The notes: a model not told the origin generated them from the sequence alone. A stretch of DNA of 64,000 nucleotides from Dyadobacter sp. CY347 (GCF_021502655.1 NZ_JAKFFT010000013.1:38433-102432), one strand, 5' to 3'; shown: positions 17,758-27,416, numbered from the stretch's first letter. Numbers and translations are program-made.

Positions 17758-19269
17758 ATGAAAAAACAAACAACACTTTTACGCGCGCTAACTCTTGGTG
17801 TAGTGCTTTTTTGTAGTGGGCAACAGGCACATTCCCAGGTAAAAGTCGGGGATAATCCGCAAACTATCAATGCAGCCTCAGCTCTGGAAATTGAGAGTGG
17901 CACGAAGGGCCTTTTGTTACCTCGGGTTTCGCTTACTGCGACGGACGTCTGGGGATTGGACGGTACTCCGGTGGCAGGTATGCAGGTTTATAACATTAAT
18001 GCGGACATTAAAAGTGCAACAGCTAATGAAGGAGTAGGCGTCTATTATTGGGATGGACTTAACTGGATAGCTGCCAAATATGTACCGAGCGAAGCCACGG
18101 CTGCTGGAGATTTTGACTGGCTTAAGCAAGATGACAGCCAACCGAACGCCGCTAGCGATATAACCAGTAGCCTTTATCATGGTGGGACTGGTAGTCAACA
18201 GGTTGAAGTACGTACGACAGATACAGGTATCGGGACCTTCTCAAGAGTTGGCGTAGGGCATGGGCACGAGACTACAAATGCAATTGGTGCTTATTTATTT
18301 GCAGCGAACATGGGGGAGCGGACGGCTGGGTTGCAAGTAGATACTGCACATCCGTTTGTATTTAATACAAAAGCAACCAACGATAACTTGATTGCAGAAA
18401 GAATGCGTATCGACTCTGACTACGGTTTTATAGGAATTGGAACTAAAACACCTCATGGGTTGCTATCCGTGGCCAAGGGAAGTATTTTTCAATCAGATAC
18501 TCCGATTTTTACCGAAGCAAACAACAGTGTTCAAATTGGGGGTGGCGGGGTCCGTATAATGAATAACACCGGGGACTTAAACGGCTTTGTAGATTTTATG
18601 GATAAAAATCTCGGAGTGCCTTTCGGCGCACGTCTTGCATGGATGAACGACGTTGGTGATTCCAAAGGTGGTGCATTTAAAATTCAGGTGAGGCAGAAGG
18701 AGGAAGGAATTAATATTGTGAGAAATGCGGTAACTGTCATGAACAATACTGGCAAGGTTGGAATTAACACAAATTTTCCTGCTTACCAGCTGGATGTAAA
18801 CGGAGATATTCAGGCGAGTGGAGAGTTTCTTAACAGCGGCCAAATCGTGACTTCAGACGAACGCCTCAAAACAGAGATTAATACGCTTGAAAAAGGGTTG
18901 GCGATCGTCTCTAAACTCATGCCTGTGACCTACAAAAAGAAAGAGTCGATATCCAGCAACGATTACAAGAGATCGGAGATCGGTTTTATCGCACAGGAAG
19001 TACGGAAGATATTACCCCAATTGGTGCGGGAAGGTAAAGACACTGATAAATTATTGGGACTTGACTATATATCCCTTATTCCGATACTTACCAGGGCTAT
19101 CCAAGAACAGCAACAACTGATAGAGAAACTCTCGGCAGAAAAAAATGGACAATCGGCAAGACTAGATGCGCAGGGAGATCGACTGGACACACAAGCGAAA
19201 GAACTTTCACAGATTAAGCAGATGTTGCAATCCATGTCACAGGGAAACACTGTCGAGGTGTCTAAGTAA
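17758..19269 (+). CDS. Secreted tail-fibre-like protein with S74 chaperone domain
   Basis: The 503-residue protein starts MKKQTTLLRALTLGVVLFCS with a signal peptide ending at AHSQ. The next 60 residues (INAASALEIESGTKGLLLPR) are the N-terminal segment common to Bacteroidota surface proteins with tail-fibre-like architecture. The C-terminus, about residues 365-450, contains SDERLKTEINTLEKGLAIVS and IGFIAQEVRKILPQLV, the peptidase S74 intramolecular chaperone, followed by a coiled coil (QEQQQLIEKLSAEKNGQSAR). Such proteins trimerise and the S74 domain can cut itself off after folding. The upstream ATG at 17641 is rejected because it would bury the signal peptide. It is not part of a phage region here. 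Confidence 0.85.
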   Translation: MKKQTTLLRALTLGVVLFCSGQQAHSQVKVGDNPQTINAASALEIESGTKGLLLPRVSLTATDVWGLDGTPVAGMQVYNINADIKSATANEGVGVYYWDGLNWIAAKYVPSEATAAGDFDWLKQDDSQPNAASDITSSLYHGGTGSQQVEVRTTDTGIGTFSRVGVGHGHETTNAIGAYLFAANMGERTAGLQVDTAHPFVFNTKATNDNLIAERMRIDSDYGFIGIGTKTPHGLLSVAKGSIFQSDTPIFTEANNSVQIGGGGVRIMNNTGDLNGFVDFMDKNLGVPFGARLAWMNDVGDSKGGAFKIQVRQKEEGINIVRNAVTVMNNTGKVGINTNFPAYQLDVNGDIQASGEFLNSGQIVTSDERLKTEINTLEKGLAIVSKLMPVTYKKKESISSNDYKRSEIGFIAQEVRKILPQLVREGKDTDKLLGLDYISLIPILTRAIQEQQQLIEKLSAEKNGQSARLDAQGDRLDTQAKELSQIKQMLQSMSQGNTVEVSK

Positions 19270-19359
19270 GGGTTGATCTGCATCTATATAAACTTCATCA
19301 ACAAACTATTTACGACATTTACAACAGATTTTTCTAACGGCTGCTCTGCGACCGTCTAT

Positions 19360-19413
19360 TTACAGGTTATTGGGTTCGGCGCGTTGAAGATGTGCGAACC
19401 CAATAACCTGTAA
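19360..19413. terminator. Perfect 19-bp stem hairpin after the S74 gene
   Basis: Arms 19360-19378 and 19395-19413 (containing CAGGTTATTGGGTTCG and its complement) are exact complements with a 16-base loop, 90 bp after the S74 stop codon. There is no T-run. It is most likely a factor-independent terminator of the Bacteroidota type, working in both directions toward the IS remnant on the other side. Confidence 0.65.
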
Positions 19414-19514
19414 TATCCCTCATATGCTTCTGAAATCGGTTGACAGTTTGCCCGTTTTCAAGTATCTAGCTGGGCATTGCACATTTCCAACACGGATTTT
19501 TTGTACGGATACCA

Positions 19515-19733
19515 TTACAAAGGCAACGATCCGTTCCGGTGATGCGCTTGATGGGGAGTCAAATAGCCTAGTAATGCATGGGGCCGCATGGCGTTATAAG
19601 TGTTAATGCCTTTTGCAATGCTGGCCTGTGCTGATGAAAATGAGAAAAAGTCAGTCAATTTAGAATCTTCCTTCAAAGTCCGGAACACATGTTCTGCCAT
19701 GGCGTTTTCGTTAGGGTCACCGCTTTTGGCCAT
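19515..19733 (-). mobile_element. IS3-family transposase OrfB remnant
   Basis: The 72-residue frame contains GDPNENAMAEHVFRTLKED and INTYNAMRPHALLGYLTPHQ, the C-terminal part of the DDE integrase core (with the catalytic glutamate region) and the NxxRPHxxL-x-TP motif of IS3-type OrfB. The upstream part of the transposase is missing: at 19735 the sequence passes directly into the FAS1 pseudogene. So this is the 3' end of an insertion sequence left after a deletion or recombination. Confidence 0.8.
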
Positions 19734-19734
19734 G

Positions 19735-20506
19735 CTGGGTTAAGGAGATCGATGAATCGCAAGCCTTCAGATTGACTGGTATTGGCGGTAGCAACTGGCC
19801 CTGAAACATTAGGCAGATCTGTTGAGAAAACACGGCCTGGAACTACGTGGTAAAGTAAAACACTGGTGAGTAGTGCACGGTTAGCCGGCGCAAGAAGCGT
19901 GGCTTTCGGCGTAGTGGTATATAGCTGGCGTAAAGCCGCATTCGTCGAGCAAAGACGATCAGGCCATCGCCTGCTGAGGTAAGCGCTGGGGCTCCTGCGC
20001 AATCTCCACCAGCGATTGGGTAGGCGGGACTCATTATCAATCACATGGTTAACGCCATTGAAAGCAGCAACATCTGTTGCTATGACTTTGATCTTGCCAT
20101 TAATGAATACACCATCTGCATTTTTGGATAGGTAAATATTATTATTAGTGTTTACTGTTTCAACGGTGCCGCTTTGCACGTCGGCTGCTCTCACAGTACC
20201 GCTCAACAGAGGTGAAGTTAGGATCGGTGTTAATGCATCTTTTGTCAGCGGATCCATGCTGGTAATGGCAGCGGTTGTGTAAGGCGCATTATTGGGAGCA
20301 AAAACACTAAAAGCCTGTACTCAACAAAGTTGCAACGAGGGCAGTGTTGAGAACTGGGGATCTGTGGAGGCAACACTCGGTACGTTACCGGCTCCAGGAT
20401 CTACCGTTTGATCATCATCTTCATCGTTGAAGAATGAAATTATAAAGGCTATCACAGCCGCAAACAGGCACGTTTTTAGATTGGTCGTTGTTGTGAGTGG
20501 CTTCAT
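19735..20506 (-). pseudogene. FAS1 (fasciclin)-domain lipoprotein, frameshifted and truncated
   Basis: The N-terminus MKPLTTTTNLKTCLFAAVIA is a signal peptide; after a frameshift near 20320 the sequence continues as SMDPLTKDALTPILTSPLLS, then NNNIYLSKNADGVFINGKIK and AFNGVNHVIDN, the classic end of a fasciclin domain. A further segment with LLAPANRALLTS and LLYHVVPGRVFSTDL is the beginning of a second fasciclin domain. At least two frameshifts are present and the 3' end is lost at the IS3 remnant. The functional ancestor was a surface lipoprotein. Confidence 0.75.
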
Positions 20507-20993
20507 AATTTGAGTTGGTAAGGTGTTTAAAAATTTTTCCTTAGAATCAATTCAACAAGCCAGAGATCTGCTGGATCCGTTCTGCATGGGGTATCAGCCG
20601 CCTTCGCAATGGGATGAGTAGCTTGTTCCAACGGATAGACAGCCGAAAGTGATGAAACGATCCTTAGTTATTTTGGTCATTGATGGCCTCGGTCACCCTT
20701 TTCAGACCCGCTTTACTAATAATTGTTTTTTGTTGATGATGGTGCCGATGAAAATCTTCCAATATTACTGATTTTGCAACTGCTGAATCCATCTAAAATG
20801 CGGTCATTATAATGTATTATGAACATCTTTCCAATTTAGGAGCTATAAGCATTGAACGCGATATTGTTGTTGAGGTAAGCGTTATTATCCCGGGTTAAAT
20901 CGTACTAACCATAATTCTGGTCCATTTCGAAAGCAACTAGCCGTTTCATTTCTGCTTATCATAGTTTAATTTATTTCGTGGGGTAAAGTAAGA
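20507..20993. other. Intergenic region, no gene seen
   Basis: A short minus-strand tail near 20660-20720 (GLKRVTEAINDQNN then stop) could be the end of a lost gene. Nothing else stands out. Confidence 0.3.
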
Positions 20994-21821
20994 ATGCTCA
21001 TAAATCAAAAAAAGATGGATTCCCGGATTAAAGAAATACAACACACTATCGAACCCTTTCGGCAGCGGATCATCAGCCACAAGGTTTATTCGATAATCAA
21101 TGACCTTAATGACCTGAATATTTTTATGAAATATCATGTCTACGCGGTTTGGGATTTCATGTCCCTGCTGAAAGCTTTGCAGAATAGTTTGACATGCACA
21201 TCAACTCCCTGGTTTCCGATAGGGTCGGCTGATACCAGGTATTTGATCAACGAGATAGTCCTGGGTGAAGAATCGGATGTTGATATGCAAGGAAACAGAT
21301 GCAGCCACTTTGAGCTATATTTACGGGCGATGGACCAGTCTGGCGCTGATACCTATGAAATCAAAAGCTTTTTAGCGCAGCTTCAACAGACCGGCGAGCT
21401 AAAAGGATCGTTTCGGTTTGCAGGAACGCCCCAAAAGGCCCAGCAATTTGTTGATTATACCTTTGAGCAAATCAGCGCCGGAAAAGATCATATCCTATCA
21501 GCCATTTTTACTTTTGGACGTGAAGACTTGATTCCGGGCATGTTTCATTCGATCGTCAATGACCTACACAGGCATTCCCCTGAGCGCGTTTCTATATTTA
21601 AATATTATTTAGAGCGCCATATTGAGGTGGACGGAGACCACCATAGTCAGCTTGCTTTGCAAATGACGGCCAACCTTTGTGGGGATACAGCAGATTTATG
21701 GATGCAAGCGGAATCAGAGGTCTTAGCGTCGTTGCACAAAAGGATAGATCTATGGGACGGTGCATATGAGCAAATCATTGCCTTTAAGCAAGATCAGCCC
21801 TTACCCGACAGAACAAGATGA
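20994..21821 (+). CDS. DUF3050 family protein (heme oxygenase-like fold)
   Basis: The 275-residue protein carries the strongly conserved DUF3050 sequence: FMKYHVYAVWDFMSLLKALQ around residues 43-62, followed by LTCTSTPWFPIG, TRYLINEIVLGEESDVD and late FEVDGDHHSQLAL-type residues (VDGDHHSQLA at about 211). The histidines and glutamates in these segments match the metal-binding helices of the heme-oxygenase-like fold. Function of the family is not established; some members lie in biosynthetic clusters. Here it stands alone, with an HxlR-like regulator remnant downstream on the other strand. Internal start MDSRIKEIQ (residue 8) is also possible. Confidence 0.85.
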   Translation: MLINQKKMDSRIKEIQHTIEPFRQRIISHKVYSIINDLNDLNIFMKYHVYAVWDFMSLLKALQNSLTCTSTPWFPIGSADTRYLINEIVLGEESDVDMQGNRCSHFELYLRAMDQSGADTYEIKSFLAQLQQTGELKGSFRFAGTPQKAQQFVDYTFEQISAGKDHILSAIFTFGREDLIPGMFHSIVNDLHRHSPERVSIFKYYLERHIEVDGDHHSQLALQMTANLCGDTADLWMQAESEVLASLHKRIDLWDGAYEQIIAFKQDQPLPDRTR

Positions 21822-21972
21822 ATTATATCAAACATGTGTTAAGTACCAGTTCAAACTCTGCCCTCCAGGTGTTTCCAGATCCAGGAGGGGTGTATCCGAA
21901 TTGACATTATAAAAGATTCTTCTTTATAATGGTCAATCGAGTGCTTTTGTCCGACTAAGGATAATAATGCCT

Positions 21973-22211
21973 TCAATAAAATGGGCGATTTTGATTCCCA
22001 TATTCATTCATTTGCCTTAAGATAGCTTCAAAAGGGGGTATTCAATCTTAAGTGGTAGCTGATGATAGATTTTCTTTTCGATTAATTCTAATTCTTCCAG
22101 TTCCTTCAATTTCAAATTTAGAACTCTTTTGGTTGATTGTGGGATTGCATGGTGTAACTGACTTGGTCGGGTAACGACCTCCAATATAGCAAATATCAAG
22201 TTTGGTTCCAC
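21973..22211 (-). pseudogene. HxlR-type transcription regulator, truncated and frameshifted
   Basis: The frame reads PNLIFAILEVVTRPSQLHHA, then LNLKLKELEELELIEKKIYH and LPLKIEYPL, matching the winged helix of HxlR regulators (recognition helix and the P-x-x-EYxLT wing). The N-terminal cysteine-containing start is absent. After a shift at the CCCCCTTTT run (22033-22041) the frame continues FEAILRQMNEYGNQNRPFY and stops at 21973. It is probably a remnant, though the homopolymer shift could be a sequencing error. Confidence 0.6.
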
Positions 22212-22453
22212 TTAATGTTTCGACAACCTTTCGTTTGAAAAGCAGTGATTTTCTTATTTATTTCTTTATGAATAATTAACATTCAAGAAGTTACAATTTA
22301 AGTGTACACTAAAAACAGTAACATATGGGTGTTTTTATAACAGGCGTTATGTTTAGTGCTTATGGGCGGCTGGGCAAATTGCCAGTCAGGTAGGTGGATG
22401 AAGAGTCAGCTTTTTCGATCGTACAAAATTTTCGGCTCAACTAGTCTAGCACA

Positions 22454-23545
22454 TCACTTTTTCATCCAGATACTTGACTTGATTTGCTGCCCGTCTTGAT
22501 CGTAGTCCCATGATTTGCTCGGCGCACCGTTCTCGTCATACTCCTGATAGTGGCCATAATCCTTACCATCCCTTGTATAACTGATTCCCTTTACGGTCCC
22601 ATTCTTATGATAATAAATCCGGGTCATTACACCGGGTTCAGGATTATAAATTGATTCGTGTCTGATAATTCCAAGCCGGTCAAACTCTCGAAAGACAACT
22701 TCTCGCCCAAAAGAATCAAATACATTTTCATGTTTGACTTGAAAGCGTCCATACACAAATCGCAATGAGTCCTCGGATTTATAAAAATCCCTAATTAATA
22801 AGTTTTTATAGGATTGATCAATTGTTGAATCATAGTAAACCTTTGTCACATTTCTGGGCTGTCCACGCTCAAAATACTTTCGGACGTAGAGCTGCCCGGA
22901 AGGATAATACCAAGATGCTTCGCCTTGCAAAGAATCATCTAGATAATTCTCTTTCCCATAAATGCCGCCATTAGGATAGTAAACTGTTCTTTTTCCATTT
23001 CTAAGGCCGTTTACATAATTTTCTTCTAACTCTTTTTTCCCATTAGAATAATGTTCAACATAAATTCCGTCTGGTTTGAATCTGGTTTTATGTCCGTACA
23101 ATATCCGAAGTTCGTCCAGCTGCCGGAAACCTCCCTGAAACTGCCAATCCCGTAGCCCATCCTTGGCTTTAAATTGGACGTTCCGGTCACAGGGGAACAT
23201 TGCAGGAGTTCCATTGGGCACCGTTGCAAAAACCAGCCACTCTTCTCCAATGTCGACGCCTATATCACAAGAAGTATTGACTTGATTTTCAATAATTTGG
23301 GCGGTTACTTGGCCCTTGAATTGTTCGATAACCTTGATGCTTAGAAGACTTTGAAACCCAATCGTATTAGGATCGGAAGGTTTGATAACCTGCTCGCTAT
23401 TAATACGTACTAAGGCAATAAAATTGTACTTTTTCAGGTCATCTAACTGCATTGGCCGGTCAAAATCGTTTAGGCAGCTGCATGCAAAGGATGATCGCCA
23501 GAAAACTGTGAAAATTAGCAGTGAACTTATTTTGAATAATTTCAT
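22454..23545 (-). CDS. Exported protein with YwqK/MORN-like repeats
   Basis: The 363-residue product has a signal peptide (MKLFKISSLLIFTVFWRSSF) followed by ACSCLND, with conserved cysteines in the first 140 residues that resemble an NTR/TIMP-like domain. From about residue 160 to the end there are repeats of the form G-x-Y-x-x-Y-x-x-G (IYVEHYSNGKKELEENYVNG, NGKRTVYYPNGGIYGKENYL, GEASWYYPSGQLYVRKYF), the toxin-antitoxin YwqK type of MORN variant repeat. Such proteins are common, exported and of unknown function in Bacteroidota. The gene appears intact and stands alone. Confidence 0.75.
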   Translation of the reverse strand: MKLFKISSLLIFTVFWRSSFACSCLNDFDRPMQLDDLKKYNFIALVRINSEQVIKPSDPNTIGFQSLLSIKVIEQFKGQVTAQIIENQVNTSCDIGVDIGEEWLVFATVPNGTPAMFPCDRNVQFKAKDGLRDWQFQGGFRQLDELRILYGHKTRFKPDGIYVEHYSNGKKELEENYVNGLRNGKRTVYYPNGGIYGKENYLDDSLQGEASWYYPSGQLYVRKYFERGQPRNVTKVYYDSTIDQSYKNLLIRDFYKSEDSLRFVYGRFQVKHENVFDSFGREVVFREFDRLGIIRHESIYNPEPGVMTRIYYHKNGTVKGISYTRDGKDYGHYQEYDENGAPSKSWDYDQDGQQIKSSIWMKK

Positions 23546-23700
23546 TATTTGAATTTGTATTAATCCAACTTTTGGTATTCCTGTCTATAAGGTTGGTTGG
23601 CGACATACATATAACTAGCATTGCCTTATAAGGGATGTTTTCAGTAATAACTCAGAAACGTTAGTTTTTACTGTTTGTAAGCATAAACTTCTCTCTACTC

Positions 23701-24123
23701 ATGAGAAATCTTATAGTTTTAGCGTTTGCAATCACTGGCCTTGTATGTAAAAGTGCCAGCCAGGAACTTCCGCCCTGTAAAGAAGTTAAACAGGTTAAAA
23801 TTGATACGGATCAAAGAAAGAAGAAAATCCTGTCCGATTACATAGATTATTGTGTTAAAAAGGAGTGGAAAAACGACAAAGGGATTGTTATGCTCAGGGA
23901 ATTTAGAAATGAGCTGGGCCAGGATTGCTGGCTTCTGATACCTTCGATTGATGACAGTTATAAGGATAACCCGCCTGAGCGCTTCGCCACTTTCGAAGGG
24001 GACATCATTTTAATTTTTAGTGCTGACTCTATGCAGAACGTTATTCCTGCAAAAGGGGATAAAAATCGGCTAAACCAATGCCTTATGTTTGGCCATGTGG
24101 CTGTTATCAGGCTTATGTCCTAA
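23701..24123 (+). CDS. Small exported protein, shorter paralogue of the gene at 30302
   Basis: The first 120 residues are nearly identical to the protein encoded at 30302 (MRNLIVLAFAITGLV signal peptide, then ELPPCKEVKQVKIDTDQRKK and YIDYCVKKEWKN). After about 24080 similarity stops and the frame ends with an unrelated tail, so this copy lost roughly 60 C-terminal residues. The DNA just upstream is also shared (AAACTTCTCTCTACTCATGA), so it is one member of a direct repeat. No functional family recognised; cysteine-containing, probably periplasmic. Confidence 0.6.
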   Translation: MRNLIVLAFAITGLVCKSASQELPPCKEVKQVKIDTDQRKKKILSDYIDYCVKKEWKNDKGIVMLREFRNELGQDCWLLIPSIDDSYKDNPPERFATFEGDIILIFSADSMQNVIPAKGDKNRLNQCLMFGHVAVIRLMS

Positions 24124-24146
24124 AATGAACTTTGTCTCACCGTTTT

Positions 24147-24932
24147 TCACTGGGGATCGCTAGGTTTATTGGTGGTCGGCGTGCTCACCTTTCCCTTCTC
24201 ATTGGTATGAGTAAGCTGCTCCCGAAGACTTCTGACTTCTCCGGCGATATCATTAAGTGCCTTCGGAAGCTTCTGGAGTTCAAATTCCGTTCTCCTTACT
24301 TCGTTAATGTAAGTGAGCACACGCCCATGACCCAAGCTTATCGGTACAAATACTTCCCTTACTTCACCACCCCTTATTTGGTGCTGGAAAGTAAGGCGAG
24401 CCAGGAAAGAGGCCGGTTTATTAGCATCCAGGAATGAGTAGAATTCATCCACCCAAATAGCAAAGGTTGCGTTCTTTGGCAGCGAAACAATCACGTCGTG
24501 GCCGGTAATTTTAGAAAAGCAGACAACATCGCCATCCCGATCCTTGGGCTTAATGGTCCGCAGCTCGTCATTGACACTCGTCTCCAGCCATTCGATCCGA
24601 ATATTATAAGCGGTACTGCCACCCATATTTTTTACCAGAAGCTGCCAGATCATATAGCGTTCGGTCGAGTCGAACTCCACGGAAAGCACTGGCCGCTGGG
24701 ATGCTTTTGCCTCGTAAACGACCTCGTAAGCAAAGCCAGATGCAAGGACCGAGACAATAACCGCGAGTGCGGCCGCACAGACCTCATATTTTCCTTCGGA
24801 AAGAGAATAGATGGTCAAAACAACAGCGCCGATTCCTAATAAAACCAAGCTGCCCAAAATACCCTTTCGCTGATCTTCAGCAGTCATAGCAAGTAAGTCA
24901 GATGAGGTGAAATGTGCTCCTATAATAGTCAT
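24147..24932 (-). CDS. Membrane protein with large soluble C-terminal domain
   Basis: The 261-residue product has two membrane spans (about 27-45, GSLVLLGIGAVVLTIY, and 49-70, AAALAVIVSVLASGFAY), then a beta-rich soluble domain (residues 75-215; RYMIWQLLVKNMGGSTAYNI) and a charged coiled-coil-like tail (LPKALNDIAGEVRSLREQLT). The SxAYNIRIEW stretch resembles domains found in membrane-anchored proteins of unknown function. The plus-strand frame at 24132-24437 is a shadow. No neighbours in operon. Confidence 0.7.
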   Translation of the reverse strand: MTIIGAHFTSSDLLAMTAEDQRKGILGSLVLLGIGAVVLTIYSLSEGKYEVCAAALAVIVSVLASGFAYEVVYEAKASQRPVLSVEFDSTERYMIWQLLVKNMGGSTAYNIRIEWLETSVNDELRTIKPKDRDGDVVCFSKITGHDVIVSLPKNATFAIWVDEFYSFLDANKPASFLARLTFQHQIRGGEVREVFVPISLGHGRVLTYINEVRRTEFELQKLPKALNDIAGEVRSLREQLTHTNEKGKVSTPTTNKPSDPQ

Positions 24933-24985
24933 CTGGCGTGACTTGTCCCAGCTGCACTCAAACTTTCATACAAACGGCTATATTA

Positions 24986-25212
24986 TTAAAGCGAGTTATC
25001 GTCTGATTTCTGTATAATCAGCTTTTCCAGTGCAGGATCATTGGCCATACGGTATAGTTCGGTATCGAAAATATCCTGGACGTCTTATTTAATTTGGGCA
25101 ATTTCGCTGGATCGTTCAGGCCGACTTAACACCGCAATGCTTATACAATCAATCGGCAGAAAGGCTTGTTCGCGAAAACGATCAATTAAATGAAATGTAC
25201 GCTGATGTGCCT
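24986..25212 (-). pseudogene. Unassigned gene remnant with in-frame stop
   Basis: The minus strand reads HQRTFHLIDRFREQAFLPID, then ISIAVLSRPERSSEIAQIK, an in-frame TAA, and DVQDIFDTELYRMANDPALE to a final stop at 24986. The composition is clearly coding on both sides of the stop. The family is not recognised. Confidence 0.45.
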
Positions 25213-25409
25213 AACTAGTCTCTAAACTTGCAACATTTTGTTTCATGTTGCTGTTTGCAAAATCAAATTTCATTTATTCAAGTATTCAACAAGTTAATTG
25301 AAACAAACCTGAAAATTGAGCATGTGAGCGTAAACGTATATCTTATGTAACCAAATTTTACTGTTCAAGGATTTTTTGATCTTGCCGACATTCCTGTCTA
25401 ATTTTGGGT

Positions 25410-25643
25410 ATGAATGAACCCCTCGTACTTCCAGTCGAATATCTTGGCGCAACTATTGAACTGCCGCTGACGATTATCACACATGGGTACACTTATCAGC
25501 TTCAAATTGACATCGAGGGCAAGAAGCTCGTTTTTGAAAAAGATGATCAGGGTGAATACCGTGTTATTGATGAGTCTAACGGATCATCTCACGTTAACAG
25601 AAGTCTTGTTTCAGCAATTCTTACCACCCTGAGGGAATTGTAA
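25410..25643 (+). CDS. Small conserved-looking hypothetical protein
   Basis: The 77-residue product starts MNEPLVLPVEYLGATIELPL and has a repeating beta pattern (GYTYQLQIDIEGKKLVFEKD) with a short C-terminal helix (SLVSAILTTLREL). The arrangement resembles the small cytosolic Bacteroidota proteins of unknown function that begin with P-V-x-Y-x-G. A TTG two codons upstream is not preferred. It is isolated. Confidence 0.6.
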   Translation: MNEPLVLPVEYLGATIELPLTIITHGYTYQLQIDIEGKKLVFEKDDQGEYRVIDESNGSSHVNRSLVSAILTTLREL

Positions 25644-25747
25644 GGCAGTCCGCCAGCTGTCACTGTTTTGAGCACCGGTGCAAATTCAGGACTCAGTCAT
25701 GGCTTAGGTGCAATGTTGGACCTTATGACCAGCTTACTGTATTCTAA

Positions 25748-26272
25748 TTAGGTCATTTGAGTTTTGATCATCCTGATAGTAAATGGATAGTAATATGACT
25801 TGCCAATTATTACCCGTACCGTATTTACTAAAACCACAATCACTGTAAATACCGCTATTATTTGGGGCAATCCCGGCAGGAGCATACAGGGAATCAAGTA
25901 AGCGAGCATGCTAAGCTGAAAGTTGATCACATCGGCACCATGGTAGTTGATATCGTCATTTTGAATTCTCTCAAAGATCCAGATGAGAAAAGCAGGCAAT
26001 AACAACAGGGCACTCAAATGTAGCCAGACTAACATCATTTTCTGCCTGCCAGAGTTCTGCTGGGCGTTTCTGGGTGGAACCAGTTCAAATATCTCTGATT
26101 CATCTATTTTTAAAACGCTTGCGATTGTTTTCAGGGTATAGCTTCTAGGTATCACTTCACCATTTTCAATTCGTTGTATGGTTCTGAGGCTGATATTTGT
26201 AGCCGCAGCCAACTCCTGCTGGGTAAGTCCCTGCTTAATCCTGGATTCTCTGATCTTTTGCCCCGTTTGCAT
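25748..26272 (-). CDS. XRE-type helix-turn-helix protein with DUF4870 membrane domain
   Basis: Residues 1-65 form an XRE helix-turn-helix (KIRESRIKQGLTQQELAAAT, NISLRTIQRIENGEVIPR), and residues about 78-174 carry three hydrophobic segments (LVWLHLSALLLLPAFLIWIF, LSMLAYLIPCML, IIAVFTVIVVLVNTV) that match the DUF4870 arrangement. This is a common membrane-anchored regulator of Bacteroidota. Its targets are unknown. The start is clear from the domain. Confidence 0.85.
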   Translation of the reverse strand: MQTGQKIRESRIKQGLTQQELAAATNISLRTIQRIENGEVIPRSYTLKTIASVLKIDESEIFELVPPRNAQQNSGRQKMMLVWLHLSALLLLPAFLIWIFERIQNDDINYHGADVINFQLSMLAYLIPCMLLPGLPQIIAVFTVIVVLVNTVRVIIGKSYYYPFTIRMIKTQMT

Positions 26273-26585
26273 AGCTGGTCATCTTTTTTGCAAGATAGTC
26301 CAAAACCAGATTCTTATTCTGAATACAAGACGACATTCCCACGTCATTGGAATGACATTTAGTCTTCGGTATATGTCTTAGCCAATGAGCCCAGTCTTTT
26401 GGCATAACTGCGTAACCTATCATTGTTTTGATCTGATGATAACTGCCTAATAATTTTGTACCTAAAAATCGGTAGCTAAAAGGTGATAAAAAACATTCAC
26501 CTTTATTGATTTATCCAGCTAACGTTGCACTTTTGAAGAAAATCTGGTTAAGGGAATGAAAGACAAAAATGAACACTGAGACCCT

Positions 26586-26929
26586 GTGTTACAAGCAAGG
26601 CAAGTTGCAGCACTTGCGGCATTACCAGAGGACCAGCGGGATTTCATGGCCTTTATGTTCCGTACAGGTGATGTCAGCGCTTATACTACAATCTGCACGG
26701 CGCTGAGCCCTGTCAGGAAGACTTTGCTGATTGGCTTGAGGGCCTGGATCCTGCAATAGCAAAGAGCATACGTGCGGAAGGGTTCGAACGCCACCGATCG
26801 TCACTTCCACTCAGGCGCCACGCCGCTGAGCGAAAAGACCTTGACCTTGATGAGTATATGAAAGAGCACCTTTCAGACCAGGACTATAACAGATGGAAGC
26901 AGGTACCCAAAACTGAGAATGATAGCTAA
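26586..26929 (+). pseudogene. Unassigned plasmid-type gene, frameshifted
   Basis: From a GTG at 26586 the frame reads LQARQVAALAALPEDQRDFM, AFMFRTGDVSAYTTICTALS, and ends early at about 26760. One base shift near 26731 (CTGTC-AGGAAG) restores EDFADWLEGLDPAIAKSIRA, then ERHRSSLPLRRHAAERKDLD and a stop at 26929. The reassembled protein is helical and charged with an AxxLPEDQRxFMxFxFxTGD start. The family is unknown to me. The shift may be real decay or a sequence error. Confidence 0.5.
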
Positions 26930-27087
26930 CCTTACCAAGAGTTTTATCAAATCATATTTGCTTCATAGCTGGCACCAGTATGTGCAGATCTAATCAATTG
27001 CAATATTTATAAGATAGGAACCCGAAGGGGTAGAGCTGCTTGGATTTTAAGTAGTTTACGCCTGATTACTTACTTCAAAGAAATCCG

Positions 27088-27387
27088 ATGATTTTAATTG
27101 GTTTGATAAAAAACGAAGATCCGACTTCTCTGATTGACCCTTTAAGCTTTGAGTCAGTAGAAGCGCTATATGAATATCTAGGCCTGGTTTTGAAGAAACG
27201 AAACTTTGCGCTTTTCACACCACTTACCGTTGGAACGCTCACTGAAAGCTTAAAATTAGAAAAGCCGTTGCTCATTAATTTTGGCGAGCGTAGTGTGTCT
27301 TTAATGATTGGAGAAGAAGGTGTAATTATAGGCAACACTTCACGCTTTATACACGTGGGCTTATTGCAGGAGCTTGCTGATTTGTAA
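27088..27387 (+). CDS. Small gene of duplicated module, copy 1
   Basis: The 99-residue frame contains SLIDPLSFESVEALYEYLGL, VLKKRNFALFTPLTVGTLTE and GERSVSLMIGEEGVIIGNTS. Its last 84 residues align with the copy at 52968. The first 14 residues differ because an extra A in AAAAAA (about 27108-27113) shifts the frame: with one A fewer the two copies agree as WFDKxxDxxSLIDP. So the true 5' end is uncertain and the gene may be damaged. A hairpin conserved in both copies follows directly. No family recognised. Confidence 0.5.
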   Translation: MILIGLIKNEDPTSLIDPLSFESVEALYEYLGLVLKKRNFALFTPLTVGTLTESLKLEKPLLINFGERSVSLMIGEEGVIIGNTSRFIHVGLLQELADL

Positions 27388-27391
27388 GCTA

Positions 27392-27416
27392 AACTGTCAA
27401 GTATCACTTGACAGTT
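27392..27416 (+). terminator. Hairpin after the small module gene, copy 1
   Basis: Arms AACTGTCAAG (27392-27401) and CTTGACAGTT (27407-27416) are exact complements with a five-base loop, four bases after the stop codon. The hairpin is kept in copy 2 at 53231-53253, which supports a transcription terminator for the small gene. Confidence 0.65.

Noticed and set aside
17758..19269. Prophage tail fibre
   Set aside because: It has a signal peptide and no phage genes around it; S74 proteins of this kind are common bacterial surface proteins in Bacteroidota.
20994..21821. RteC-type regulator
   Set aside because: The conserved HVYAVWDFMSLLK and INEIVLGEESD segments identify DUF3050 instead.
24132..24437. 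Plus-strand 101-codon frame
   Set aside because: Shadow of the membrane protein gene on the minus strand.
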